Below are positions 10,470 through 21,756 of a stretch of DNA of 64,000 bases, piece after piece. The DNA lies in contig JAJVDF010001845.1 of NCBI GenBank assembly GCA_022410635.1, positions 1 through 64,000 of the forward strand, read 5' to 3'. Made by a program: the position numbers and the translations under genes. Positions within the stretch are counted from its first letter, which is position 1. Each line of letters begins with the position of its first letter. This DNA is from Tretioscincus oriximinensis (taxonomy: Eukaryota; Chordata; Lepidosauria; Squamata; Gymnophthalmidae). The notes beneath the pieces were generated by a model, which had not been told where the DNA came from, did not search any database, and saw only the letters and a list, made by a program, of their open reading frames with translations.

Positions 10470-13400
10470 ACAAATTTTAACATCTTTACTTGGAATGTGG
10501 CTGGATGGACAAACAAAAGGAAAGACCCCGAATTTTGAATTTCCTACAAAAGTATGACATTCTAGCAATACAGGAGACATGGATTACCAAAGAAGAACAT
10601 GGGGTATCANTCCCAGGATATATTGGTTGGAATAACTTGGCACAGAAACCTGCAACAAGTGGAAGACCCAGTGGAGGCCTGGCACTTCTAATAAAAGGAG
10701 AACTGGGCTGGGAAGGTGAGTGTCTCCCAACAGGCCCTAATCAATATCACTCAAATATTTTAATGGTAAAACTCAGCTCCAAAGTGCATCGGTCGTTGAT
10801 AAACTATAACCAACCAATAATAGTAATAAATATTTACTTACCCCCTCGATCCTCAAAATTCTATTCAGAAGAGTTATGGCAAGATCTGGATGGGTCTCTA
10901 GAAGAAATTGGTAAACGATTTCCTGCCTCACTAATAATACTGATGGGAGATTTTAACGCAAGAGTTGGAAATGAGAACAATAAGCTTGGTGCCAGATGTG
11001 ATCTTAGGCCAATAGATCTTCCCCTAGGAGAAGATTGGACATCCATGGACAACACAATTAACAATATGGGTGTAAAGTTATGCACACTTCTATACNGACA
11101 TCGCTTACAGGTACTTGGTGGAACGGGATATGATCACCACTACCCATTTACATTTCACGCTGCAAAAACAAGCAGCGTTTTAGATTACATATGTATCTCT
11201 AAAGACTATGTTAACATTTTTACTGAGATAACTGTGCATCTACAAGTGGATAGTGACCATCAACCTNTATCAGTGTCTCTGTATGNTGAAACAGNTCAAA
11301 GGGCAAGNTCAAGTGATGACAAATACTTCTCACAGAATATGGACTATCGACATAATAAGAAGCTTAAATGGCAGTTTGTTAATGTCACGCAAATTGAAAA
11401 ATTATTAAGNTCACCCCTGGTGGAAAACTGCAAACAAACCATNATAAAGGTGGCAAATGACTCTAAATCNGCTCTACAGGCATACCATACACTTAGTAAA
11501 GAGTTAAAAAGATTCACAACTGTTCAGCATAATGAGCGAAAGGTTATTAAACGCAATAACCCATGGTATCNGACATCGCTTACAGGTACTTGGTGGAACG
11601 GGATATGATCACCACTACCCATTTACATTTCACGCTGCAAAAACAAGCAGCGTTTTAGATTACATATGTATCTCTAAAGACTATGTTAACATTTTTACTG
11701 AGATAACTGTGCATCTACAAGTGGATAGTGACCATCAACCTATATCAGTGTCTCTGTATGTTGAAACAGNTCAAAGGGCAAGATCAAGTGATGACAAATA
11801 CTTCTCACAGAATATGGACTATCGACATAATAAGAAGCTTAAATGGCAGTTTGTTAATGTCACGCAAATTGAAAAATTATTAAGCTCACCCCTGGTGGAA
11901 AACTGCAAACAAACCATGATAAAGGTGGCAAATGACTCTAAATCCGCTCTACAGGCATACCATACACTTAGTAAAGAGTTAAAAAGATTCACAACTGTTC
12001 AGCATAATGAGCGAAAGGTTATTAAACGCAATAACCCATGGTATCCAATGAGTGTGAACATGCCAGGGGAAAAAAAAAGAAGAATAGCTGTGAGAAGAGC
12101 TTTGCGGAATCCACATGGGCATGAACATTATAATATGTTCAGCATCAAAAGACATTATAAGAAATTAATATCTATAAAGAAGGCAATTCTGTGAAAAGAT
12201 CTGATCAGAACTAGAGCTGGCCACAAAGAATCAAAATACAATTTTTTTGGGAACATTGTGTCTAGTAAATTAAGGAATATGCACTTCATAATGGACTGTC
12301 CAATTCCAGCTGTACATTGGGAAGCTTTCTACAGGGACCTATTTTATCATGACTCCCCTGAGGAATTTAAGAAATTAATGAAACTGGCAATTGCGGATAC
12401 TGCCCTACCAAAATGGCCACCGGTCACACCCAGTGAGGTAAAAGCTATTATTAGTGCCATGAGAAACAACAAAGCTCCAGGAGAAGGTTTCCTCCCAGCC
12501 GAATTGTTTAAGCACAAGATTGATTGGTGGGCACAGCTCTTAGCGGGACTATTTACTCATATAAACGAGTCTGGCAAAATCCCATCTGGATGCAGAATGA
12601 GCATTGTTATTCTAATATTTTAAAAAGCCAATAAACATAACCCACAGAATTATAGACCTATAAGCCTAATAGACGTTGTCGCAAAGTTGTATGCAAAATT
12701 TCTCCTAAATAAGATAGAACTCTGGGCAACAGAAAACAACATACTGGAAGAAGAACAAGCGGGATTCAAGCAGGGTCATTCTACAATTGATAATTGCTTT
12801 ATTTTACAACATCTAATAAATAAATATACACAGAAGAGCAGAAAATTATATACAGCCTTTATAGATCTGTTGGCAGCATTTGACTCGGTTAATAGAGAGC
12901 TCCTTTGGTCTAAACTGGCAGCTGCTTCAATTGACAATAGATTCTTGCATCAAATAATTATGCTGTACTCTGATACATCACTTAAAGTGAGAATGGGAAA
13001 TTCTGGCGCGCTGACACAGGAAATTAAAACAACTTCTGGAGTGCATCAAGGATGCATTTTAGCACCGTTTTATTTTGTTTTTATGTAAATGACATTGTGG
13101 AGGCACTAAAAAAAGATTGCCTTCATAGGCCACCATTTCTTATAAACCAGTTAATATTCTTTTATATGCAGATGATATGATCTAAATGTCCTCTACTCCG
13201 ATGAGCCTGAGAAGGTTACTCAAAAATTTAGTGATTACTGTAAGGTAAATGCACTATGCATAAACAAGGAAAAATCAAAAGTAGTGATCTTTGGTAGAAC
13301 AAGAAAACATCTTAACTGGGTTCTGGATGATCAAAAAATATAACAGACTCAAAAAATTAAATACCTGGGTCTTACTTTTGCAGCTACAAGAACTCAGGGC

Positions 13401-13980
13401 TTGCATATAAGAAGAACATGTCTCAAAGCCACGTTAGCAGCTAATGCACTATATAAGCTAGTTAATTAAAGATACCCAGGTACAATAATGCCAGCCAATA
13501 AAGTGCTAAAAGCAAAAGTGCTACCTATCCTATTGTACGGAGCAGAAATCTGGGGTTTTTCAAATCCACAAAAACTAGAAACATTTCAATTAAAATATCT
13601 GTGCTTGCTGTTAGGTGTAAACAAATCAGCTCCATCAGCTGCAGTACAAGCAGAATTAGGGATACCTCCCCTAAGATGCCAAATCTTAGAGAGACAAATT
13701 GGATATTGGATAAAGTTAAACCACAGGCAGAGGGATAGACTTCCCCGCTTATGTTTGGAAGAACAAGTTAGATATCCTGAGTGCTCTGGATGGCTGGATA
13801 AGCTAGATGAAAGGACGTCCTGGTTGGGCCTCTCCTTATTTGCCTTAGGCCAAATGGGAGATAAAGCAAGAGATATTCTTATTCAGCAAATCACCGACAT
13901 AGAGGCACAAAATGATATATTATCTATTACAACAGCCAAATCAATTCCATACTTAATGGCCTACAAATCTCAATTTTAGC
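10470..13980 (+). pseudogene. ORF2 of the Vingi/I-like LINE: endonuclease plus reverse transcriptase
   Basis: The endonuclease starts with FNIFTWNVAGW near 10476, followed by ILAIQETWITKEE near 10560, LIILMGDFNARVG near 10935 (catalytic Asp/Asn block) and a late VDSDHQPISVSL block near 11250 and again near 11730. The RT begins with VKAIISAMRNNKAPGEGFLP near 12440, then NYRPISLIDVVAKLYAKFLL near 12645, EEQAGFKQGHSTIDN near 12750, YTAFIDLLAAFDSVNRELLW near 12850, SGVHQGCILAPF near 13035 and a LLYADDM-type box near 13160. KVLPILLYGAEIWGF follows near 13515. Stops occur near 12195, 12621 and 13086, with shifts between frames, so no full protein can be made. The 474-bp duplication repeats part of the endonuclease. 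Confidence 0.8.
11097..12045. repeat. exact 474-bp tandem duplication split by one N
   Basis: Bases 11097-11570 recur at 11572-12045 with N at 11571; another N at 11096 precedes copy 1. The duplicated endonuclease end would be senseless in a working protein, which again points to a misassembly. Confidence 0.85.
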
Positions 13981-14673
13981 TGGAGGAGTCCCATCGCTTC
14001 AATATGCCAATGTATTTTAGGACATTGTTTACCAAAGCAAGATTCGATCAGTTAAAAATAATGATCAATATAGGGAGATATGATAAAACCCTGAGACAAA
14101 ACAGACTCTGTGTGATGCAAAAATAGTGGAGGATACGTCTCATTTTCTATTGGACTGCTCTCTGCATAAAACTATCAGAGAGCAGTTATTGGCTCCATGC
14201 TTGGAAAAGGATAATAGAATGAGTAACCAAGATAAAACACATCTGTTATTAAAAGGCACTGACAGACAAACTACAATGAGAGTGGCGGCATTTATAGCTA
14301 AGGCTATTAGAATTAGAACTGCACTAATAACTGGAGGAATGTAAATTTACTGACTGTTTAAACTTAACTATTAATTGTTCTTAATTGTTTTAAATCATTT
14401 TAAATATAGATTTATTTATAGTAATCATTTTAACTGATTGTTTTATGGATAGGAGCGTTTTACTGTTTATTCGGTGTTTTGTATTTATGATATTTATGAT
14501 ATGGTCAATGGACTAATCATTAATAAAAGACCATTCAGGAGGTAGATGAACAGCTTCAAGCTATATTGAGACACACACACAATACAGCACAATAACAGCA
14601 CTGTTTCACTAGGCACATTGCTGCTACTATTACTACTTCTATAGTTGTCAAGTTTTTGGGTGTTACAAATAAA

Positions 14674-14754
14674 CATCATCATCACCATCACCATCACCAT
14701 CACCACCACCACCACCACCACCAGCACCACCACCAGCACCACCACCACCATCAC

Positions 14755-14792
<38 letters not shown>
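14674..14792. repeat. (CAT/CAC)n microsatellite
   Basis: A run of CAT, CAC and CAG triplets of about 119 bp. It creates a polyhistidine frame on the plus strand and a Met/Val-rich frame on the minus strand; neither is a gene. Confidence 0.95.
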
Positions 14793-14793
<1 letters not shown>

Positions 14794-14934
14794 TATCCAA
14801 TAACCATAAAACCAGAAACAAAAATTCTGCCTGAAAGTGAAACTGGAAACTGTTGTATTACTGTTGACAATTGGTACCCTTAAAATACTGTCAAAGCACA
14901 ACATAAACCTTTCCCAGTCCCAACTATAAATAAA

Positions 14935-15242
14935 TCAAACCCTTGCTTAATTGGGAATGATTTACCCAGGCATCTTAAGCCTGGACATGTGCTCGGATAA
15001 GCTCAGTCACTAAGGAATCTACCTCTCACCTGGGAGATGGGGTTTGGGATGGTTGAGCACTTTCCGCTAGCCTGTAGCTCTAGCCAACCCAACTATTCGA
15101 AAGCAAGAATGGCAAGAAATTGCAACTAACTGTAAGTAGATACATGGTGGGGAAGGTAGAATGTAAGCTTTTGGGCAAAAAATACCCCTGTAAGCCACTT
15201 TGAGTCCCTTTGAAAGTTGAGAAAAGTGGGGCATAAGAATCC
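14935..15242 (+). mobile_element. tRNA-like SINE followed by CTT repeat
   Basis: The 5' half (about 14990-15055) reads like a degenerate tRNA, with AAGCTCAGTCACT in the position of an A box and GGGGTTTGGGATGG in the position of a B box. The 3' part carries GTAAGCCACTTTGAGTCCC, similar to the tails of reptile SINEs, and runs into the CTT repeat. A related copy in the opposite orientation lies at about 61.76-61.87 kb. Family name and target duplication not established. Confidence 0.55.
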
Positions 15243-15339
15243 AGTTCTTCTTCTTCTTCTTCTTCTTCTTCTTCTTCTTCTTCTTCTTCTTCTTCTTCTT
15301 CTTCTTCTTCTTCTTCTTCTTCTTCTTCTTCTTCTTCTT
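15243..15339. repeat. (CTT)n microsatellite
   Basis: An uninterrupted run of CTT triplets up to the assembly gap. It encodes a meaningless polyleucine frame. Confidence 0.95.
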
Positions 15340-15589
15340 NNNNNNNNNNNNNNNNNNNNNNNNNNNNNNNNNNNNNNNNNNNNNNNNNNNNNNNNNNNNN
15401 NNNNNNNNNNNNNNNNNNNNNNNNNNNNNNNNNNNNNNNNNNNNNNNNNNNNNNNNNNNNNNNNNNNNNNNNNNNNNNNNNNNNNNNNNNNNNNNNNNNN
15501 NNNNNNNNNNNNNNNNNNNNNNNNNNNNNNNNNNNNNNNNNNNNNNNNNNNNNNNNNNNNNNNNNNNNNNNNNNNNNNNNNNNNNNNNN
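15340..15589. other. assembly gap, 250 N
   Basis: A block of 250 Ns inside a microsatellite: CTT repeat on the left, CCT repeat (15590-15614) on the right. The true repeat length is unknown. Confidence 0.98.
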
Positions 15590-15614
15590 CCTCCTCCTCT
15601 TCCTCCTCCTCCTA

Positions 15615-16149
15615 CACCTAGGGGACAGGCAGAAAAATCCCCAGACTAAGAAAATGGCTAAATTTAGTACCAGCAGTTGATGAGGCTGATGAGACCAATA
15701 AGTCTATTTGCTGCAGACCAGAGAGATGATGACATAATAGTCTGGAAACTGTGTGTCATGCAGTAGGACTTTTTTGTTCATCACATCAAAGCTATGCAGT
15801 TCTGAAAGTAGTCCCCTGTAGAACCATGTTATGTTACTGATAATAGTCTCAACCAATCAAACCTATCTGAACCTACATGTACAGGGAATGAGAAATCCTT
15901 ACCATTATTCACTGGCAAATAGGGCTGAGAAGCCCACTAATGTTATTACTAGCCCAAGTCAGTTGTTATTAGAGTGCCAGATTATTGATAGCAGGTTTTT
16001 ACTACATGTTCATCAGGTGGACTAGAAAGTCTTTTATAAAATCTTAAAAGTGGAAGACAAGCCCTGACTACTAATGAGGGTACACCTACTTCCATGCATA
16101 GCAAACAGGCTGAGATGCCTTGTGGGAGTCCAAGAATTCTGTTCAAAAA
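15615..16149. other. no recognisable gene
   Basis: Unique-looking AT-rich DNA. The short open frame at about 15831-16025 has no motif that I recognise. Confidence 0.4.
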
Positions 16150-18300
16150 TAGTTTTGTATGGTCTCTAGTTTATTTATTCTCCTGTCATCCCCATATTTC
16201 AATACCATAGACTAAATGTGGGACAGTTTTACTTGAAAATATTTTTATCACTGGCTTAATCAACTGTCCACCCCTTGAGTGAAAGAATTTCAGTATAACA
16301 TCTACCAGCCTTTTTGCAGATAAGCTTGTTGAAATGAGGTGAACATTCCAACTCATGGAGTTTTGAAAATATACTCCTAAAGACTTAAAGAATAAACATT
16401 GCTCAACCCTATGGTTATCTATGTACTAACTCCAATTCATCCTTCTGCCAAATATCAATACTTTAGATTTCTCATAATTTATGGTCAAATGGTCTTGCTT
16501 ACAGTAGGAATTCAGTTTTAGGAGCACCCTTTGAAGGCTAATTTTGGTGTATGAAACTAAAACCACTAGGATGGAGATTTTGCGACCTATAGCAGGGGGG
16601 AAATACTCTGATGAGTTCATTACAGAAATAATATTATTTATATAGATGTTAAACAAAAATGGGGCCAATATGCATCCCTGTTTTACCCTCTGTTAATTGG
16701 GATGGGTTCTGTTAGTCATCCTTGAGTTCTGATTCCAAATTAGGTGAAGGTGTTTTGGCGGATCTCCATCAAGATTAGAAGGAGCCTTTTTATCAATGTT
16801 GGTACCACTAAGTTTTTCCCATAAACCTTACCTGTGTATAGAGTCAGAAGCCAATGAGAGATCTATAAAGGTGGCATAAATAGGTCTCTTATAGGTCACA
16901 TTATACTTTTGGATTGAGACCTGCAATGTAAATCCATGGCAATTGTGCAATGGGCTCTCCTAAATCTGGCCTGTTCTGAGAATAGTATCTTCTCAGCTGT
17001 TTCTCATTATTTGAGGCTAGAGAAAAGGTGGCAAGTATACAATTTATAAGTAAAGTCTAACTGGGAAATTGGACAGTCATTTGCTGGACCATTTTGGTTG
17101 CCTTTTTTATATATGAGAAAAATTATGCTGATTTTCCAATTATTTGGTGTGCAACAGTTTTTATCGATGTCAATAAATCCGCTAGTATGTGTACCCACCA
17201 GTCCTTATATGCTTTAAATAGTTCAGGTGGGGGCATATCTTCCCCTGGGGCTTTGCCAACTGTTAGTTTATTAATGATATCCTTGCATTCTTCTATAATT
17301 ACAGGGGGCAGGTTGGAAAAGGTTCAGGACATATATTTATCTCCTGAATTTCTTCCTTGGTTTTATTATAGATTTTATAAAAGTGCTTGGTCCAGATTTC
17401 AGAAGTTAAAAGGTCTCACAAATTTCTTTGTTAGGTTGCAAACCTTTAGTACAATTTTCCCAGAATTCCTTGATTTCTTTAAATAAGGCTTAGACTTAAC
17501 TCTTTCCACTATGAGCAACTATACTAGCATTTCTTATTTACAAGTACTTGTTTGTAATACATATAGGTTGTTAGAGACTGTATAGAAGATAGAGATTTCT
17601 CCTTTCTAGCTTTTATTTGTAATAAATGCAGCTTTTTCCTTAAGGTTCTGAATTTGTCAAACCTTCCAGCTGTTGTCTATGGTGAGATATGGAATCAGTT
17701 CTTGGATTATATTTGAAAATACATCCTTAATGTTTAGGATAGAGGTTGAGGCTAATGCTGTCAATTGCATCAAGTGATTAGATTGTAGTGCATTGTCTAT
17801 ATTTTGGTTTATTCTCCCATTTAATTCTGTGAGGACCTTGCATTACTCCATCCAATGGGGTTTCCTGAGTCTTAATAGGTTTCATTGCTATGTTAGCTAG
17901 AAGCATTAGAGGAAGGTGATCACTTCCCACCTGGTTGTGTATGTCCATATATTGAATGCATGTTCTGACGAAACCAAGAAGTGGTCCGTAGTGCTGCGTT
18001 CAGTGTTTTTAGACTAGATAAAATATCCAGTGGAAAGATCTTTCTCACTGCTGTGGAGTTTTGCTTGAGAATATTGTCTTGAGAGTGTCAGGGAAAGTAC
18101 AGGAGTTTTTCAGTTGTTCTGTATGATACATGAAGCTTGTAGTATCCTGGCTTGTTCTGGCATTAAAATCTCCTGCAATTAGAAACATTCTTTCTGGGTA
18201 TGTAGCATTATTTTTTCTGACCACTTCATTCAGTTTCCTCCACCTGTTTAGTAACACACTATTGTGCCAACACTTTTACTATCTATCTGAATGATTAGGC
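16150..18300 (-). mobile_element. second Vingi/I-like LINE copy, truncated
   Basis: Read on the minus strand, the endonuclease block MFLIAGDFNARTSQDTTSF lies near 18170-18195. The start of the RT follows (WKISIIFLIYKKGNQNG near 17120), and then APFLFNIYINN and DHLTINYEKSKVLIFGRR (16640-16450). The last block is closely comparable to YCKVNALCINKEKSKVVIFG in the plus-strand copy at about 13240-13300, which ties the two copies to one family. Stops and shifts are frequent, and both ends are indistinct. Confidence 0.65.
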
Positions 18301-18409
18301 AATTATAACTATTGTTATCATTGGCTCATTCTGGTTGAAGAATATTATAATCAAGCTCTGCTGAGACTAATGTCTATAGGCCTCCTTTAGCTCTACCATA
18401 TGATGTGGA

Positions 18410-21400
18410 TCTAGTGGCTACGCAGGCACATACTTTAAAACCTTTTTTGTCCAATGTTGTGCAAACACAAAGGGCTATAACTCTTTATAATATGCACTAA
18501 AATCACCGGTGTTCTATGCCACTTATTTATCACATTAAGCTCCAACTCTTTGATCTGATTATTAGAGATTTTCTTAACTTCCTTCAGTTTTGCTTCCATT
18601 TCTTTTTCACTTATATCCAATTCTTGTTCCCATGTTCTTGTTAATTAAGTCCTTCCCTTCACTGCCAATTTCTTTATAAATTCTTCTTGCTAAACCTTTT
18701 TTTCTCCCTACAACTATATCTATTACCCTATTATGCTTTTTGTTTGGGCTCTGTAAAGTTTTCCTTTAGTTTCAGTTTTGCTTAGACAAGATCTAATTGC
18801 TAGAATTTTCAGCCATTTGGTGGCTCCTAGTATTCTTATCTAGCTCTCTTAGGGAAGAGGATCCTGAAGTCTATCCATGCCATCAAGTGTCAATCTTATA
18901 CCTGATTCATGGACAGCCATAATCTCTCCTAAATTTAATATTTCATGATTTTTGTTAATCTCTTGCATTGCAATCCTTGTTTTTTCTCATGCTCAAGTTT
19001 CTTTCTACATTTTAGCCATGAATTTATCATATTATTGATAGAATCTAATTTTTCCATCCAAAACTGTTTCCTTCTTTCTGTCAAGATTGATAATGCCCCA
19101 TATTATTATTTTTCTTTCTACTCTAACCCATTTCTTATCTATTCTAAACTCCATTTCCAACAAGTTTGTTATATTGTACAAATCATAGTAAGGTTTTATT
19201 TTAGGAAAACCCCAGCCACCTTCTCTCTGATCTGTATATAAAATCCAAAATCTTGTTCTAGCTTTATTCCCTCCAAAAATCCAGTTTCTCAGCTTTTTGT
19301 CCCATTTTTTTTAGAGTATTAGCTTTAATTTCTACTGGCAGTACTTGCAATAAGTATAATATTTTTGGTAATAGGAAAGTTTTAATAGTTTCTGATCAGT
19401 TTTCCGCTCCATTATGTTACTGATGTTTTCCACACTTTTTTGTAATTCGATTGAAATAATTTGCTAATATCCTTGGTAATTTTTATCCCTAAATATCTCA
19501 TTTCCTTCATGCCCAATGTCAAATTAGATAGGTCTCTAAATGCTTTTTGCTCATCCGGTTTTACTGCCTTTCACAATAATTCTGATTTCTCCAGATTAAT
19601 TTCCAAGCCTGATAATTGCCTAAAGCTTTTAATGTGAACTTTAATAGAGCTCAACATTTGAACTGGGTCTCCGGAGGCAACCAGAGCATCATCTGCAAAT
19701 AGATTCATTTTTATTTCTTGTGATCCAATTCTACACACCACCCAGTCTTTATCATTCCAGACAGCTAATGTCAGTGATTCTACAACCATTAAAAATAGAA
19801 GAGGGGACAGTGGGCACCCCTGCCATGTCTCATTTCTAATATCAATTGATCTAGACAAGTTCCCACTTGCCCTTATCCTAGCCTTACTTCTTGTATGCAA
19901 ATTCTTTTTTTCAAGTATAAATCAACTTTTAAACACTTTGAATATCCAATGCCTTATTTTGTTTCCTTATATACATAAATTTTCTCAATAACTATTTTTC
20001 CTCTCATTCCTTTAGCTCTCTTTGTTTGCTTATCAACCTTTATGTCCCTTGACATTGTACTCTGGTGATGTTGTCTTAATGTTTCAATCTCTTTTTGCAG
20101 TTCCATTCTAGCCTTATTATATTTCCTTTAAATTCAATTTCTTTACTAATACATTCTTTCTTCATCATCATATCCCTTTCTTGCTGACAATTCACATTAA
20201 TTTGAGAAAAAGGTGTAATATCTTTATCCTCCATTCTATTTGTTATAGAAGTATTAAATCTAGATGTAAAATTGTGTTTCTGTAGCAGGTCATCAATAGA
20301 AATATACTCTGGGACATGATCTGTAATCAAAAAGTCCCGCACCTGAGCTCCAGTGATTTTCCCCATTTCTTTTCCCAGCTAACACATGGTCAACACTGAA
20401 TATTTTTTCATTCTTGCAGAGAAATATGTACCTTTTCTTTTAATATCACCATATGAATCGGTTAAGTTTGTCAGATCCCATTTTTAAAAATCTATCAGTC
20501 CTGTTTTCCTTTTCCTTTTACCCCTTATTCAATCCTTTTCCTTTTCTGTTTTAGATTCCCGCCTACATAGATTTCATCTTGTGTCATCGCATAATACTTA
20601 TTCATAATTTGATTAATTTTTTGCCTCTGATTTTATTAGTTGTTGGGGTTAGCCATGAGGGACATATATTAATTGGCATTAATATATCTGATATAAAATA
20701 TACTGGGATTGACCTTTGCTAGCCAAAGTGAGGCCTGCATGGAAATTTTGAAAAAAATCTCTGGTCACCCCAGCTCCAGGAGTAAATAGGAACAGCTAAA
20801 TCACCCTTCCTGCCCTAAGGGCATATCTTCCTCAAGAAACCTTGCCAGACTGAATGGATTAATGACACCCACCATGGCAAAGAGGCGATCTTTGTTTACC
20901 AGGCCGTGCACCTGGGCTGAAGCCATCACTCTGATAGTGGCCTTGAGGTAAACCATTTAAGACCATTAAGACCATTTCTCCTGTGGGTGAGTCACTGGGT
21001 TCCTGTACTTAGGAATAATAGCAAAGGCAAACAATGGCTAAAGAGGTTCCACCCTGTATCTCACCAACATACCATATTTGGCATTTCCTGACCAGGCTGC
21101 ACCTCCTTGGGAGGAGAGAACCACGTCACACAGGTATCACAACCTGTGTCAGCCCTGACCCACGTGTGCTGTACTAACCCCTTTTTTGATATCACCGCAT
21201 CTATCCATGCCTTCTGATTTGAAGTCAATAAAAGATGGTACACACCATTGTTCTGGAGTGGATCATAACCCTGTGAACGCTCCTGGATCACTTCTGAACC
21301 CAAGCTACGTTGTAGGTGTAAATCTCTTTACATGTGTCTGCATGCATTGGATCCAGCTACCTTAGGCAAGTTAAGGAGCCGAATAACGGGCAAGCGAACC

Positions 21401-21694
21401 CCCGTTAGTTAGTGTTATATATGGAACCAATGTTAATTGATTTTGTAATAGATCCTTGACAAAAACCGCTCTACTTTCACTGTCTGAAGTCATCTGAATA
21501 CACTAAAATTTTATATCATCTCTTAGCAGTATTGCCACACCTTTTGACATATTTATCCCTCTAGACTCCCAAACATTTGGCCACCTCATAGAGTGTATTA
21601 ATTTCTCCCTATCTGATTTTTTTTGTGTGTTTCCTGTAGCAAGGCAATATGGATATTTCTGTCCCTTAATAATCTTAGCAATCTTGTTCTTTTT
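18410..21694 (-). mobile_element. L1-like LINE split by a solo LTR
   Basis: Minus-strand L1-clade ORF2 remnant. From its 5' side: endonuclease blocks (GVAILLRDDIKF near 21510; DEIYVGGNLKQ near 20570), RT core TWQGCPLSPLLFLMVVESL near 19800 with FADDALVASG near 19690 and SGLEINLEKSELL near 19580, and the C-terminal NKWHRTPVILVHIIKSYSPL near 18500. The endonuclease frame is interrupted by the solo LTR at 20641-21407, so the LTR arrived later. Its right end is a perfect 61-bp hairpin (21619-21756). Heavily decayed. Confidence 0.75.
20641..21407 (+). mobile_element. solo LTR (TGTTGGG...CCCCCRTTA family), copy A
   Basis: One of three copies in this window (others at 29465-30232 and 44818-45529). 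It starts TGTTGGGGTTAGCC, has a conserved AATTGGCATTAATATAT block, an AATAAAAGATGG poly(A)-signal block near 21228, and ends AACCCCCGTTA. Flanks ATTAGT and GTTAGT (one mismatch) fit a 6-bp duplication. No internal genes are present. The antisense open frame at about 21061-21303 is a shadow shared by the copies. Confidence 0.7.
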
Positions 21695-21756
21695 AGCTAA
21701 GATTATTAAGGGACAGAAATATCCATATTGCCTTGCTACAGGAAACACACAAAAAA
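21619..21756. repeat. perfect 61-bp inverted repeat, 16-bp spacer
   Basis: Arms 21619-21679 and 21696-21756 are exact reverse complements by base-by-base reading. The arms carry L1 endonuclease-type sequence. Sequence outside the arms does not continue the symmetry. Confidence 0.9.

Larger units (their letters stand above)
8080..14535 (+). mobile_element. nearly complete Vingi/I-like non-LTR retrotransposon
   Basis: A plus-strand LINE with a 5' leader (about 8080-8445), an ORF1-like frame, an apurinic-type endonuclease, a reverse transcriptase and a 3' untranslated region ending in A/T-rich sequence near 14535. The RT wording (ADD box replaced in place by LLYADD-type sequence near 13160, then YCKVNALCINKEKSKVVIFG) differs from the CR1, L1 and L2 copies in this window and matches the minus-strand copy at 16.15-18.3 kb. 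I assign it to the I superfamily, probably Vingi, from memory of reptile elements; a phylogeny would decide. The apparent length is inflated by two N-joined duplications (407 and 474 bp). Confidence 0.65.

Noticed and set aside
14656..14883. Polyhistidine open frame
   Set aside because: It is the translation of a CAT/CAC microsatellite, with no flanking coding signal.
15217..15621. Polyleucine frame running through the gap
   Set aside because: Produced by the CTT repeat and Ns.
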